Shown here: positions 47,901 through 60,336 of the stretch, in pieces
Layout of the letters: every line of letters begins with the position of its first letter
Position numbering within the stretch: position 1 is the stretch's first letter
From: Parapristionchus giblindavisi
Lineage: Eukaryota; Nematoda; Chromadorea; Rhabditida; Diplogasteridae
NCBI GenBank assembly: GCA_943737045.1
Contig: CALSFV010000210.1
Location: 1,675,001 to 1,739,000 of the forward strand
Length of the DNA: 64,000 nt
Direction: 5' to 3'
Notes under the pieces: model-generated
Told to the model about the DNA's origin: nothing
Database searches by the model: none
What the model saw: only the letters and a program-made list of their open reading frames with translations
Made by a program: the position numbers and the translations under genes

Positions 47901-49357
47901 AACGGATTATCACATAAATCAATCTATATTGGTCCCTTTCAGAAGGCGCACATGGTTCTATGATCATCGATAGCTCTCTTACCGAGAGTACCCACGACGA
48001 GAGATTAAGCGAAAGTGAGAGAGCGACAACGAGACAACGAGATAGTGCTAGCCATAGACTGTACAATACAGCTTATCACAGAGAGACAGAGTGATAACAC
48101 GAATCATGCTAGAACTCTCGAATAATCATAACAAAGGAAAACGTGATTTCGTGTGCACATCTTTGAATTATGTATAAATAGACACTTCCAGAAAGAGTTG
48201 AGAGATTACTAACGTCATTTTAGTGTATTTTTATTTTATTTTTCCATCCTGACATAGACTAAAATATATCGAATCTTCCAACTCCTAGTGTAATGGTTCA
48301 TCGATTATCACACTTTTATTGCCGGTCTACAAAACGTGACTACGACGTATCGATCAATATCTCTCACTATTAAAAAAAGGACGTTTAATGGCGTTTATTC
48401 CAAAATTAATCGATAATCTATCGTATCCGAATCGCAGTCGACAAACCAAGCAACATTTCATATTGAACTCGTTGAACATTTTGATCTTGTCTTTCAAAAG
48501 CAACATGCCACGTGAATACTATAAACATACGGCCCCGGGTCAGATAATCTATCTCGTAAGAGAATAGAAGATAAACGGGGAAGTACTAAACCGGCCACAC
48601 CATCTCTAGTACTGATCCAACCCTTTACAGACAAAGATAGCGCAATCTGCATTGTTTAAACGAAATAACGATTATGCGAATCACTATAAACCATGATTTT
48701 TATTGGTGACATGCGCATCGAAATTCGTTTAGATATAATTCCCCAGAGGTCCGGTTACAAGGAGGATAGATCACTTTAAATGGTGAATGCTATTTGGTTT
48801 ACCGTATACCGTGGAGTTATACCTTATACGAACAGAGATACTATAATTTTAATGGGACAAAAGAAAGGAATAAATAGATCCTCTGGTATTTTCAAACTAA
48901 TAGTTTAATTATATTTCCCACTAGCCGTAGACTTGCAAGTCTACGGCTAGTTAAACGTAAGTTTACTAGACGTGGTATAATACGGTAATGCATTTCGTCA
49001 AATGTTCTTTCACTAGTAGTAAACTAACAGCAAACTGCTAGTCTGTGACGTAACGTAAGTAAACTACTAGTTTGGAAATACCAGAGTCAGAAGCACTTAC
49101 ATTTTGTGTAGGAAAACGTGTCCGCTTCCGCCTCCGTCGAATTGTCCGTACCATTCACGGGGGACATGCATATCACGGCGAAGTTGAATGTGAGAATGTT
49201 TGACCTTTAAAGATCAAAAATCAAAGATCAAAGATCAAAGATCAAAGCTCACCAGATACTCGTCAGGCACAGTAGTATCAGCACCATGACCACGAAGCGT
49301 GTCCGCGTGCCGAATAAAGCGATGTAGTTCTCCTCCTCCTGACTTCTACCGAACATC
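44996..49357 (-). CDS. SLC17-like anion/phosphate transporter C (MFS)
   Basis: Fifteen minus-strand exons: 49254-49357, 49101-49204, 47559-47649, 47396-47462, 47310-47348, 47192-47260, 46916-47013, 46564-46642, 46451-46512, 46265-46401, 46098-46178, 45882-46006, 45526-45623, 45219-45354, 44996-45154. They join in phase into 482 aa. Blocks FGTRTRFVVMV, GVAFAGNFPVIG, YVQLSP, FYRNSPQ, KHPFVG, GFSTNSTG, GGISDRIKF and HFVTGNISLM match A and B. The N-terminus MFGRSQEEENYIAL is longer than in A and B and acidic. The 108-bp exon of A and B is split here as 69+39 by a 49-bp intron of heptamer repeats. A CTTCAG acceptor sits one base before the ATG, a good candidate trans-splice site. The first loop carries NGT and NST glycosylation sequons. 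Confidence 0.95.
47261..47309 (-). repeat. Paralogue-specific 49-bp intron of heptamer repeats
   Basis: Sense sequence begins GTGAGAGTC and continues with CTTTGATATTTGCTCTTTGA-type units into CTCTTTCAG. It interrupts an exon that is continuous in both SLC17 paralogues. Confidence 0.9.
47677..47843. mobile_element. MITE, family 3, diverged copy
   Basis: Ends CCTGGTATTTATAAAATC and GAAATACCAGAG; shares CAAATGTTCTTTCACTTG and GTGACATAG with the other copies. In the long intron of SLC17 gene C. Confidence 0.7.
48877..49090. mobile_element. MITE, family 3, complete copy
   Basis: Ends CCTCTGGTATTTTCAAACTA and TTGGAAATACCAGAG are inverted, with an inner GTAGACTTGCAAGTCTAC palindrome. In the long intron of SLC17 gene C. 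Confidence 0.8.
49205..49253 (-). repeat. First intron of SLC17 gene C, TTTGATC heptamers
   Basis: Sense GTGAGCTTTGATCTTTGATC ... TGATCTTTAAAG. The homologous intron of gene A (7831-7887) has unrelated sequence, so the content was replaced in one of them. Confidence 0.88.
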
Positions 49358-50159
49358 CTGAAGAGTACGGTAGGGTTACGGTAAGATTACGGTAGATTAC
49401 GGTACTCATAGAGTCACTAGGCCAGACAGCCGATCAACAACGCTGAATTGGTTATGTTTCACGAATTACACGAAACTCTATGGAGCAAATGAAAATTCAA
49501 TTTTTCTTTTGATTCTGTCCGATTGTAGAAAAAAGACATACAATAGACTATGGTTCTCCATGGGGCGATTCGTACTATGGGGGGGGAAGACTCGAGGATA
49601 AGTGACCATGGTGGTCTTATATGGAAAAGCCATCCAAACTCAAAAGCACAAAGAAAGCTATAGTTAGAAGAGCAAAAAGATGGAAAGCGTTAGACCAAGT
49701 CATATTAGATATGATAAGAGTCAGAGAAAACAGCGATACTGTAGGAATGGTCAATGACAAATTGAGAGATGTCCCCGGACAACTGTTGGTGCTACCAAAT
49801 GAATGGCCAAAAGTGATCTCTGATGCGTGCTCTCCTCATCCCGCGTACTCTCTCATCACTCTCTGACCTGCCTGCGCCCTCTCAATCTCCCCTACTCTCT
49901 CGCCTAATTCATAGAACACAGACAAAAACATTATCGATTGGTGCAAGAGTGACCTACCGACCCCCGACAATGATCAAAACAGAGTGTAATCAGAGTATAT
50001 CAATGGAGTGGTGACACTTAGCGAATCGTCCCCCCCCCACCGTGTTTCCGATGCGTCATTTGTTACAACGATAACCAGCATTGTTGTTGAACTTGCGTCC
50101 AAAGATATATCAATAATAGTTATAACAAGGTAAAAGGTAAAGGTACAACCCGTTAATCA
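49358..50159. other. Intergenic region with one unsupported open frame
   Basis: A Lys/Arg-rich 81-codon frame at 49621-49866 (+) has fair amino-acid composition (KSTKKAIVRRAKRWKALDQ) but no supporting splice sites or family match. It might be a transposon or gene remnant. G- and C-homopolymers lie near 49580 and 50030. Confidence 0.35.
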
Positions 50160-50928
50160 ATTCACACGAAGTCCTGCGGGTGATCACTGCTAGGCCAGTG
50201 ATCTTCCAAGGCCAATTCAGTAATCATAACAAGTATATATATAATATTTTTATACGTATTCATGAGTAAACAGTGAAACGTGTGATAGAAGTAAAAGAAA
50301 CGAAATGAATCGAGACAAGAAAATGATGATAAAGCTAATGACAATGAAATTCTCACGGGTTAAAGAGTAGAATAATGGACGAATCTTTGGAACAATAGGG
50401 ACTAAACATAATTGGTTAGGGAAACTCTATTTGATTGCCAGGTTGTACCAAAAGTCTTGCCGCTCTAGGAAAGAAGCTGTAATGTCTATAATTAAATCTA
50501 GATCCGGGGTTGTTAAAGTTGAGTCTGTTTCGTGTGGTATAAGGGCGAAAATAGTGGGATTTTTTATTGGATATTTTATATTTTCCTCTAAGTAGGTTCA
50601 TGGCTGTCCTCAAATCTACGTGCTCTCTGCGCTTCTCTAAGGACTCTATGCCCAACTGGGTGTTTCTCAGTGCGCTACAGGGCACAGTATCCCAGGTATG
50701 GCTGTAACAGCGCATAAATAGCCTTCTTGTGAAATAATTCTGTACTCTTTCGATGACTATTTTGTCGTGCTTTTTGAACGGATTAAAAACTGCTGATGCG
50801 CTTTCAAGGATTGGTCTTATATATATCGTATATGCACTAAGGAGGACATCCACATTTTTGGTCCTCAGTGCATATGGAGAAATTAAAGTTAAAAATCCAG
50901 CTATTTTTAGAAGAACATTACGATTCAT
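50160..50928 (-). mobile_element. 3' fragment of a non-LTR retrotransposon
   Basis: A 170-codon frame on the minus strand (50416-50928) matches the C-terminal 'thumb' of LINE reverse transcriptases: SAYTIYIRPILESASAVFNP, then HDKIVIERVQNYFTRR, then LGIESLEKRREHVDLRTAMN. The catalytic RT core and endonuclease are absent, so the copy is 5'-truncated. A 3' UTR runs to about 50134 and ends with GACTTCGTGTG and a TTTACC tail. Solo pieces of this tail occur at 23705-23750, 58500-58575 and 62362-62425. Confidence 0.8.
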
Positions 50929-52240
50929 TGAAAGTATTTGGTGTCAGGATGTCAAAAAACCTGCACTACTACATTGATGGGTAAAAATGATAAGAATACG
51001 GCTACCTTATGACTTATGTAAACTTAACAAAATAATACATTTAAATCAATAATATTAATAGACGTACAAGAATAAGTATGCATGCACTTTAAATGTATAT
51101 TTTAAAATAAATAAGTTAGCTAATAATGTGGTGTTTCGGCCGCTACGTCTAGACACTATGACATGTAGATATATTTCTATGATTTACAAAAGGGGGACTG
51201 AAGGGGCATAAAAGGGATACATATATAATATAACTATGATCAGAGTCGATCAGAGATAAACTTCTATATGAAAGTATGAAGAGATATTGAGTAATAGTGC
51301 GAGTGGAGTACAAAGGAATAACGGGATATCTATAGACTATAGTGAGCTCAACGGTCTCTTCATAGCTTTATGCTCTCTCGTTGACATGGAACGAGCGAGA
51401 TAGTGTGTGTAATGAAGAGACAGAGGACGACTAAAATGTAATATTAGAGTGAGGATTGTCCACTGCTTCATATATGTTTCAGAATGAGAATGAAAAGAGT
51501 TGGTATAATGATAATAATGTTTCAAGTCGTGTAAGCGCTTCCCCAAGCTAATTTTAAACTCTCCGCTCTGGCCACACGCTCTCGCTTTCTTCGTCTACGA
51601 TAGAGTATTGTAAAATTAGCGTGGGCTGTGCCTTTAAGGATAGTTGACTCAAAATAGTACGAAACGTTGCGGTTTGGCAGAGACCAGGAAGTTAGAGCGC
51701 GCCGCTACAGCAATTTCGCATTGTGTAGAAAAGACACGAAGAAGACGAAGAAAGTTAACGAAGATTGAAGAAGCCAAAGGTTGTTGTCATATTCCCGCTA
51801 GCTTCTCCACTAATTCTGATAAGTTTTTATGAATACGTATAGACAACTTGTGCGGCGAAAACATGAAAACCAAAAGCAGTGGGACTAGCAGAAACCGTAC
51901 TTTCAGAAGGGGCACATTTTATCTTTTAATACTTAAACCCAGTAAGACAAACGAATTAATAAATGAAATATGAACAGTATCCATAATGAAAACGACTAAA
52001 ATAAGTAAAATTGGGAAATGGTTATCGTCAGAATGGTTGCAATGAAGTGTTTAACTTAGTCATTGGTAAATTGGGAATGGTAAACTTGGGAATGGTTAAC
52101 TTGAGAATGGTTAACATAGGGAATGGTTAACTTGGGAATGGTTAACTTAGGGAATGGTTAACCGGGGAATGGTTAACATACATATGAATGTATTGACTTC
52201 AACTACTAGTGAATATTATCGGAATGGACTCTTCTATCTT
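50929..52240. other. Repeat-rich intergenic DNA
   Basis: Contains a dispersed AT-rich repeat (about 51005-51115), a degraded family-2 MITE (51350-51425), a family-1 MITE (51536-51640) and a tandem array (52065-52180). No gene recognised. Confidence 0.45.
52065..52180. repeat. Tandem array, ~17-bp unit GGGAATGGTTAACTTA
   Basis: Six to seven copies with small length changes, just downstream of the putative 42-aa gene. Confidence 0.9.
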
Positions 52241-54570
52241 CTATAATATAGTCAATCCTCTTTGTCTTTGCTCGACCGGAATTGCCCATCTCTTGTCAGT
52301 TCGGAGATCGGCCCCCCGAATGTATAATCTAGCAAAGATCAAAGATCAAAGATCAAAGATCAAAGATCAAAGATCATAAAAACTTCCGCTATTTAGCACT
52401 TAGCACGTTCTTTATATATTGCCAGTGTTGTCATCGAGTACGAGAACAAACAAACATAAATAGAATCATTTACTGGATTTCGGTATTTTGGAAAACAAAT
52501 CTGTCACAAAGTCAATATAACCCCAATTGTCAGATAAATCAGGAAGTATAGAAGTGACTTCTGAATAGTGCAAATATTCTCGCAAACAAATTCATTTAGT
52601 CCTTCTTGCATTTTACAGGGTGTTCACGAATTATGAAGACTATTATTGGCATCATAATAACTCTATCACGCGTGTCACTGAAGAATCGAGTAAAATCCGG
52701 GGGTGGTTGGCACATTTTTTGACCCCCACATATTAATGCATTTTTCGATAGTCCATAGGGTCCCTAACAAATTGGCAAGAGCTTTTTTGCATATCTTCAT
52801 TTTTGACGTCGAGAGACAACGTCAAACTTTTTGGACGCCGAAAATTGCCGACTTTGGAGCTCTGTAGCTCTTCGGGGTGTGGTTTTCGTATTGAGTCGTC
52901 AACAGAAGATTTTCCTGGAATGAAAAGGAGAATGCGCCTGCATTATTGCCAGGTCGATATTTTAATTAGTATTTTTGTAAATCGATTTTGTGATGGGGTT
53001 AAAAACAAAAATCGAAGCCGAAGGTTTTCAATAGCTCAATCGACTAATCTCGACGAGAGGATTTCAACGGTATACTGAACGTTTTTGTATGTGGTTGCGC
53101 TCGGAAGATATGAGCATTCCAAGATTTTTTGACTGTGAAATTTGTGTTGTTTCCAGCACAAGCCATCCTGATTGGTTGATAAACTCTTCTGTCAACCTTC
53201 CAAACAACTATCTGTAGTGTAGTGGATAAGATGTCGGCGTTTACTTTTGAAGATCAGGGGTTCGATCCTCCTAGCCGCAGTGATCTTTTGCTGGTTTTCC
53301 ATTTGTTGAAATTGAAAGAACTAATAATGAATTTACAAGGCAAATTGAAATGTTTGTGATTATGAAACAAAGAAAAGAGAATACACTTTAACTTATCAGT
53401 AGGTGTAAACTATAACAGGACGAGAAAGAGAAGAATTGTGGATGAGTCGGGGGACGCTGAACGATGAGGGAGGAGGGAGAGGATCAGGACGAGAAAATTT
53501 TTGGACAACTCGAAGATGAATGTTTTAGGATGGTGGTCGAGGAAGAGCGTGATGAAATATTCCAATGAATTTGAAACCTCTTTGTTGTCATACTGTAATT
53601 TGCATTCAAAGTGCATTGATTGGCTATGATTTATGAATTGAATTATGGAAATGAATATTCAAAAGTTATCAATAATAGATAGGAGATGTACTAGAATAAC
53701 AGTAAAACTAATGAGAATGGGTGAATTGTTCATACGAGGCAGATGAGTGGGTAGATCACTGGCTGCGTCACTCTTCTCTCGTGTGATCCCACGCAATGAA
53801 AAATTTTGAAATGCTCATAACTTCCGAGCGCAACCACATACAAAAACGTTCAGTATACCGTTGAAATTCTCTCGTCGAGATTAGTCGATTGAGCTATTGA
53901 AAACCTTCGGCTTCGATTTCTGTTTTTAACCCTATCACAAAATCGATTTACAAAAATACTAATTAAAATATAGACCTGGCAATAATGCAGGCGCATTCTC
54001 CTTGTCATTCCAGGACAATCTTCTGTTGACGACTCGACACGAAAACCACACCCCGAAGATCTACAGAGCTCCAAAGTCGGCAATTTTCGGCGTCCAAAAA
54101 GTTTGACGTCGTCTCTCGACGTCAAAAATGAAGATATGCAAAAAAGCTCTTGCCAATTTGTTAGGGACCCTATGGACTACCGAAAAATGGCCTCTGCTCA
54201 TTTTCGACTTTTTCAATGTGCCACCGTTTATTCGAACCTTATGCGACACGCGTGCTATATGGTATGACATGGATCTTGGCGATCTTCCAGAAGATTTAGT
54301 GTGAAAACTTAACGAATGCAAATTCTTACAGTAACCTTTGAGCAGAAACCCATAGCAACGACGAATTGCTCACAACTCGTTGACAAAGAACGGAGATCGT
54401 TAAATGGAGAGCAACCTCTCTCAATGGTCTCTTCATCGCGCGCACTATTTCTCTGTTCTCTAACAACTAGAGACCGTTGAAGAGATCGTTGAGAGAGGTT
54501 ACGCTCCCTTTAACTGAACAAATTCATACCTCTTCACCAGCGCTTCCAAGTCATCTTCATTTTTGTCCAT
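52241..54570 (-). CDS. Putative two-exon small gene, 42 aa
   Basis: Exon 1 (54530-54570) starts ATG and reads MDKNEDDLEALVK before a GTATGA donor; exon 2 (52241-52328) follows a CTTTGCTAG acceptor made of heptamer repeat and reads LYIRGADLRTDKRWAIPV to a TAG stop. The phases agree (AG|A). Composition is protein-like: an acidic start then a basic amphipathic stretch. The 2.2-kb intron contains the 52650-54280 foldback. No family is recognised, and the chance pairing of two open segments is a real alternative. Confidence 0.4.
52650..54280. mobile_element. 1.6-kb foldback element with tRNA-like core
   Basis: Arms about 52675-53120 and 53810-54260 are inverted copies, strongest from GGACTATCGAAAAATG inward; the outer part (CACGCGTGTC, GGTGGCACAT) is more diverged. 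Both arms give the same 91-codon frame, probably non-coding. The core holds a tRNA-like motif at 53211-53283. No transposase is visible. Confidence 0.82.
53211..53283 (+). other. tRNA-like motif in foldback core
   Basis: Box A TAGTGTAGTGG and box B GGTTCGATCC are well spaced and the T arm pairs (AGGGG/CTCCT), but the acceptor stem does not. A GATCTTTTGCTGG tail follows, as in the 27770 relic and downstream of the real tRNA-Ser. Confidence 0.5.
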
Positions 54571-57500
54571 TTCAACGACGATCATGGATATGTAGTCTTA
54601 TTGTTAGATATCGTCGATTTGGGCAGGACAGAAAGACCAAATGAAGGCTACGTAGATGAACCCTACGTAGATTCATGAGGACTCTCGCACCCATCATATC
54701 AATTTTGCGCACAATAAGCATTACGCCCAATCCTAGTGATATACTCTGGTGTTGAGGGGTCATACATGGTGATGAAGGATTGTAGATCAGTAGTCGGTTG
54801 AGTCACGAGCTAGATAAATGATCACAACAACACACCTACACAAAATGACTACAGACCAACGTAACTGGCACTCGCGGATTCAATACAACAGCTTACTGAC
54901 AATGCAAGACTGTGTTGCGCATCCAGGCCCCAAATTGAAAGGGCTGGTAGCTAGCACGAGAAAGTGATAATGTCATCGTTGGAAATATATCAACGCACAA
55001 TGACTGGTGTACATACCACCCTCATTTTATTCTGACAAAGAACCACTTTTCAAGAGTAACGTGTACATATGCTCCGTTCATTAAGCTTAACCTACTCACA
55101 TATCACTAATGCGAATCGTAAACACATTGAAGAAATTACACCAGGATCAGTGTAAACAGGGGATTGTCTGGAGGAAAAGTATATGTGGTTTACGAATCAG
55201 AGAGCATAGTCTAGCATAGAATTATTAATTATATAATATAAAATATAATATAATATAATATAGAAAAATAGAATAATTATTAGAATAATATAGTCAGTTA
55301 CAAGTTGTCGTAAAACGCATAAACCAGATAATATATGCTTTAGACAGAAGTAAGACGTCTATGGGATACGACAAGGGGCGCGTTGTGTGATTGTTTGATA
55401 TAAGGAATCTAACAGAGATATTGATAGCGTACAAATAGGTACATACACCATGTCTGTTTTGTCGGGGAACGCGTCGTACTCTGCATAAAGAGAACAGTGA
55501 ACGTTCATCGACAAAGCAAACGTTTGTTTACTGGGAGATAGTGAGAGTATAGCGGTATTATATCCTAGTAGACGGAGAAAGATGTTCCTCAATTGGACAA
55601 GTATACCATTCATGAGCTCATAATGCATGGAGATATAGGGGGAAGGACAGGGATGTTCTAGGTACGCACAGAGTGCTAATCGTCGGATAAAGAAAGTGGA
55701 ATAATTAAATCATCTAGACTACTTCGCTTAGTGACAGTGACAGTTACAATGACATGACACATTGACACTTGTCAGAAGACTTTCCATCTATCTTTTTGTT
55801 TTATTTAACCGCTCTCAATGGCCTCCTCATTGCTCACACTATTTCTCTGTTCTCTAACAACGAGAGAGCATAGACTCTTGAAGAGTCCGTTGACAAGAGT
55901 GTTAGCCCGTTTAAGGAGTATAATGAAATAAATTATTACAGATTAAGATCTTGAATCCTCTCAAGCATGTCTGATGTTCAAAGGTAAATGGGTACAGACA
56001 GATAGTTGGTCTAGACACTAGAGCCCTGATTAAAACTCGAGTCGAGGAAAACGCCTGGGAGTGTTTGTCAAACTTATCAAATGATCGAATTTATACAATG
56101 TTTGCGATAACCACAGTTATTCTACTAGATTGAGTCGAATATTTTTGGACAAATTTCTTTATCCCATCATTTTTGAACCGCAAAAGATACCGTCCATGAC
56201 CTGTGACCTCTCTCTCTATCTCGGCAGAAGAATTGTTTGCTTTTCGAGGTATCAAAAAAATGATTGGAAAATCTCGTCTTTCAAGGGAAGACGAGAAGGA
56301 ATTTAGTTGTTAATTGAATTAGTTGAATTTAGTTGTTAGTTCATTGTCAGGAAGTTAGTTCGAAGACCCCCCAATCAGTTCCTGATCTTCCGTAGGGAAG
56401 TGTAATCTCATATAGTTTCGAAAAGCTGGAGCATGGTTTGGAGAGAGGGTGCATCATTGGAATCATTGGAACCTACATACATGCCTCACAGTTGAACTCA
56501 TTCTGGGAGAGGTCAGAGATACATGATGCAAGTACAAAAAAAAGATTGGCAATGAAAATATCAGGATTTATTGTGAACGGACGCGCAGATAATAACATAG
56601 AGCGATGTTGTGATAAATTGACATGAGGTTTTTTGCACAATCGCATCACTTTTCAACATCTGCTCTATCGCCAAAAATATAAAGGGAGCGTAACGTCACT
56701 CAATGGTCTCTTCGACGCGCAATGCTCTCTCGTTGTTAGAGAACAGAAAAAATAGTGTGCACAATGAAGAGACCATTGAGTGAGGTAACGCTCCCTATAA
56801 GGAATCAAAAATGTGTAAAAAAGTTCGAATCAATCTAGTATTATACAATAACTCTAACAATGTGCAATCTCGACCATTTGATAAGTTTGACAAACATTCC
56901 CATGAATGCATTTTAGTGATCTACAATCTCTGACTTTTTCGGTGCTGCCCTATAGATTCTATAGATAGATTCGATATGGAAAAAAAATGAAAATTGAAAT
57001 TTCAAGCCAACGTTTTGAAACCAATAGTTTCGTCCAAAAACTCTGAGTTCAAATTTTACCAGTTCAAAGTTCCTAACGTTTCATCATTTTGTCGTGCAAA
57101 AACATCCGAGTGATCTATGATTTCTTTCCACACTTTAGCAATTGATATTTGAAAACAAGGAATTAGTTCATCACTAGGTTCGATCTTTATCGATTACGGG
57201 CCTTAGTACTCCGGTATTTTTTGCTCGCGGGGCACACCGTCTAGAGTCACAGCTCGCGGGGCACACCGTCTAAGTGTTCTGCCCCGCGGTGTACCCCATG
57301 GCGTACACAACGGGAACGGTGTGCCCCGCGGGTAAAAATACCGGAGTATGTCAACGGATCTTCATTTCCTGAATTATTCATGATATGTATGGCATGAATA
57401 AACTAGATTCATGGACACAAGAAAGTGTAACGCAGTGGCAATAACTTTGTTAAAACATCAGATATGTATAATTCACTGCTCTTGTCATTGTCATGTCTTG

Positions 57501-58012
57501 TCATTGCCATTGTCATGAAATCATTGTCACGTACAGAACTATTGTACACATATAATTTATCAACGTGCATATGCAAGCAATGATAACTATAGAAAAGAGT
57601 TCCAAATACATGAAAAGAGTGATCTACAATCTATGGTCGTCTGTGCGCTTTTATCGGTAATGTATCCAATGTAAACCGTACATCTGTTACGGTATTCCAA
57701 ACAAAATGGGAGAGGACTTTTCAAGCAGAAGATTATTCGAAACGTGATCTAGAATCTATGAAAGTCGAAATTGTATCTTTACCGTTATTTACGACCCCGA
57801 ATCGCAAACCAAGTTGACTGAACGCCTGACTAGTTGATGAGGACCATTCATTCAAAACGATGCGTAATATATATATTTTATCTGAAAATCTTTCCACTCA
57901 TGAAAACAATTTACGCCTGTTCGATCTCGTTTCTGTCATCATACATGAGCGAAAAGTTTAATAATTAATTATTTATGACATAAAGCTCCATAATATTAAC
58001 AATATTCACAAG
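54571..58012. other. Intergenic DNA with hairpin elements
   Basis: Contains family-2 MITEs at 55808-55916 and 56683-56798 and a GC-rich element at 57210-57350. No exon with consistent splice sites was found, though upstream exons of the 58013-59051 gene should lie here. Confidence 0.4.
57210..57350. mobile_element. GC-rich hairpin with CTCCGGTATTTTT ends
   Basis: Ends CTCCGGTATTTTTTGC and TAAAAATACCGGAG are inverted; inside are three GCGGGGCACACCGT units. The ends resemble family 3, the inside resembles 12247-12437. Confidence 0.75.
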
Positions 58013-59051
58013 CTGGCATCGAATTTCACAAACTCGAGAGATCCAAAGTTGATGAGATAAACGAAGACGAAGTGGAGAACGTACTGATCTACCTAGTAAC
58101 CATAATCAATCAATAATCAATCGATCACTAATCTCAATTGATCTAGCTCTCAATCGATCAATTCTTCCTTCTGCTGCAACTGCGACACATGCGGCACTCA
58201 AACAGATTACCTGCCGTTCATCACTGAATTTTGTTTGTGCGTGCTACGAAATAGCAAAAAATGAATTTATATATGGATATTGCATACCTGTACAATACAA
58301 TACAACACATTTATCTTATCAGCACTAAGTGCAGAAGAGTAAGTCAGCGGCAGGGGGAATTTGCTTGCAAGTTCTTATTCTTCCGTCTCTGAGAGATATT
58401 TCTCTCCATTTAAGAAAACGACCGCATACGTGTATCGCAGGTCAAAATATGTACGAACAAAAGATTAGGCCTCCATTCTGAATTAGCCGTGAATTATCAC
58501 TGCCCTATCAGTGATAATTTGCAAGCGGGACTTCGTGTGCCTTGAAAAAATGGTTGTGCCTTTTACCTTTTTATACCTGAATGATCGAAGAAACCAAAGA
58601 AACCCTATACTTATTTATTTAAAAATTTACATTTAAAGTGCATGCTTACTTTGTTCTTGTACATCTATTAATATTATTAATTTAATTGCTTTCCATCAGT
58701 AGAATCGAATGAAAACGATTTTGTCTGACCTCGAATGGTATATTAGAGATACATGAAACATGAACCTAATGGCCGAAACAGTGAATATCGCCTCTACTAA
58801 TAACTACTTTTGATTCATTAATATCTAATTTTATGAGTACATTTGCATGTTTAACTATTACATATTTCGCTTATAATACTTGAGAAGAACATCGAGAGAT
58901 GAGAAAAGAGCTATAATTATCAGCGTTTTGACTATAAGACCGATGCGGACTTTGACCCAGTTGAACTCACAGCGAGGTTACTGTAATCTGTTCATGTCAT
59001 TTCACGTTCTCTCACTATAGTCGAGCTGCGTCTCTTCTAGAGGCTCGATAA
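58013..59051 (+). CDS. Putative 3' exons of an unrecognised plus-strand gene
   Basis: Three segments fit by phase: 58013-58095 (GIEFHKLERSKVDEINEDEV onward), 58924-58976 (RFDYKTDADFDPVELTA) and 59021-59051 (RAASLLEAR, TAA). They have acceptable AG/GT ends and a mixed acidic, protein-like composition. The 5' exons were not found, and the 828-bp intron is full of dispersed repeats. No family is recognised. It would end about 310 bp from the stop of the convergent 59363-60336 gene. Confidence 0.4.
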
Positions 59052-59362
59052 CGTTTTGTGTGACTATATCGTGCATTGTGTGATTAGAACGTGCATAAAG
59101 ATCTTGGTATAAAACTATATTTATTTTCTAACTGAACATGGGTGAGAAACAGGGAAAGAAATGGTCTAGTGAGAGCAAGAAAAGGAGTAATACAGATTCC
59201 ACGTTATTCATTTTACAAACCAATAAAAAGAGGTTAGATTGGTCCTAAAGATTCATTATAACAATTGCAAGAATAGATTATTAAAATTACGACGAATTAT
59301 TGTACAACATGGGATGATTATAATCGACACGATAGAAATCATAGGGTACGGTAGCTGGAGGA

Positions 59363-60336
<974 letters not shown>

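Noticed and set aside
52803..54125. Two matching 91-codon frames as a gene pair
   Set aside because: Again the inverted arms of a foldback element; chance open frames.
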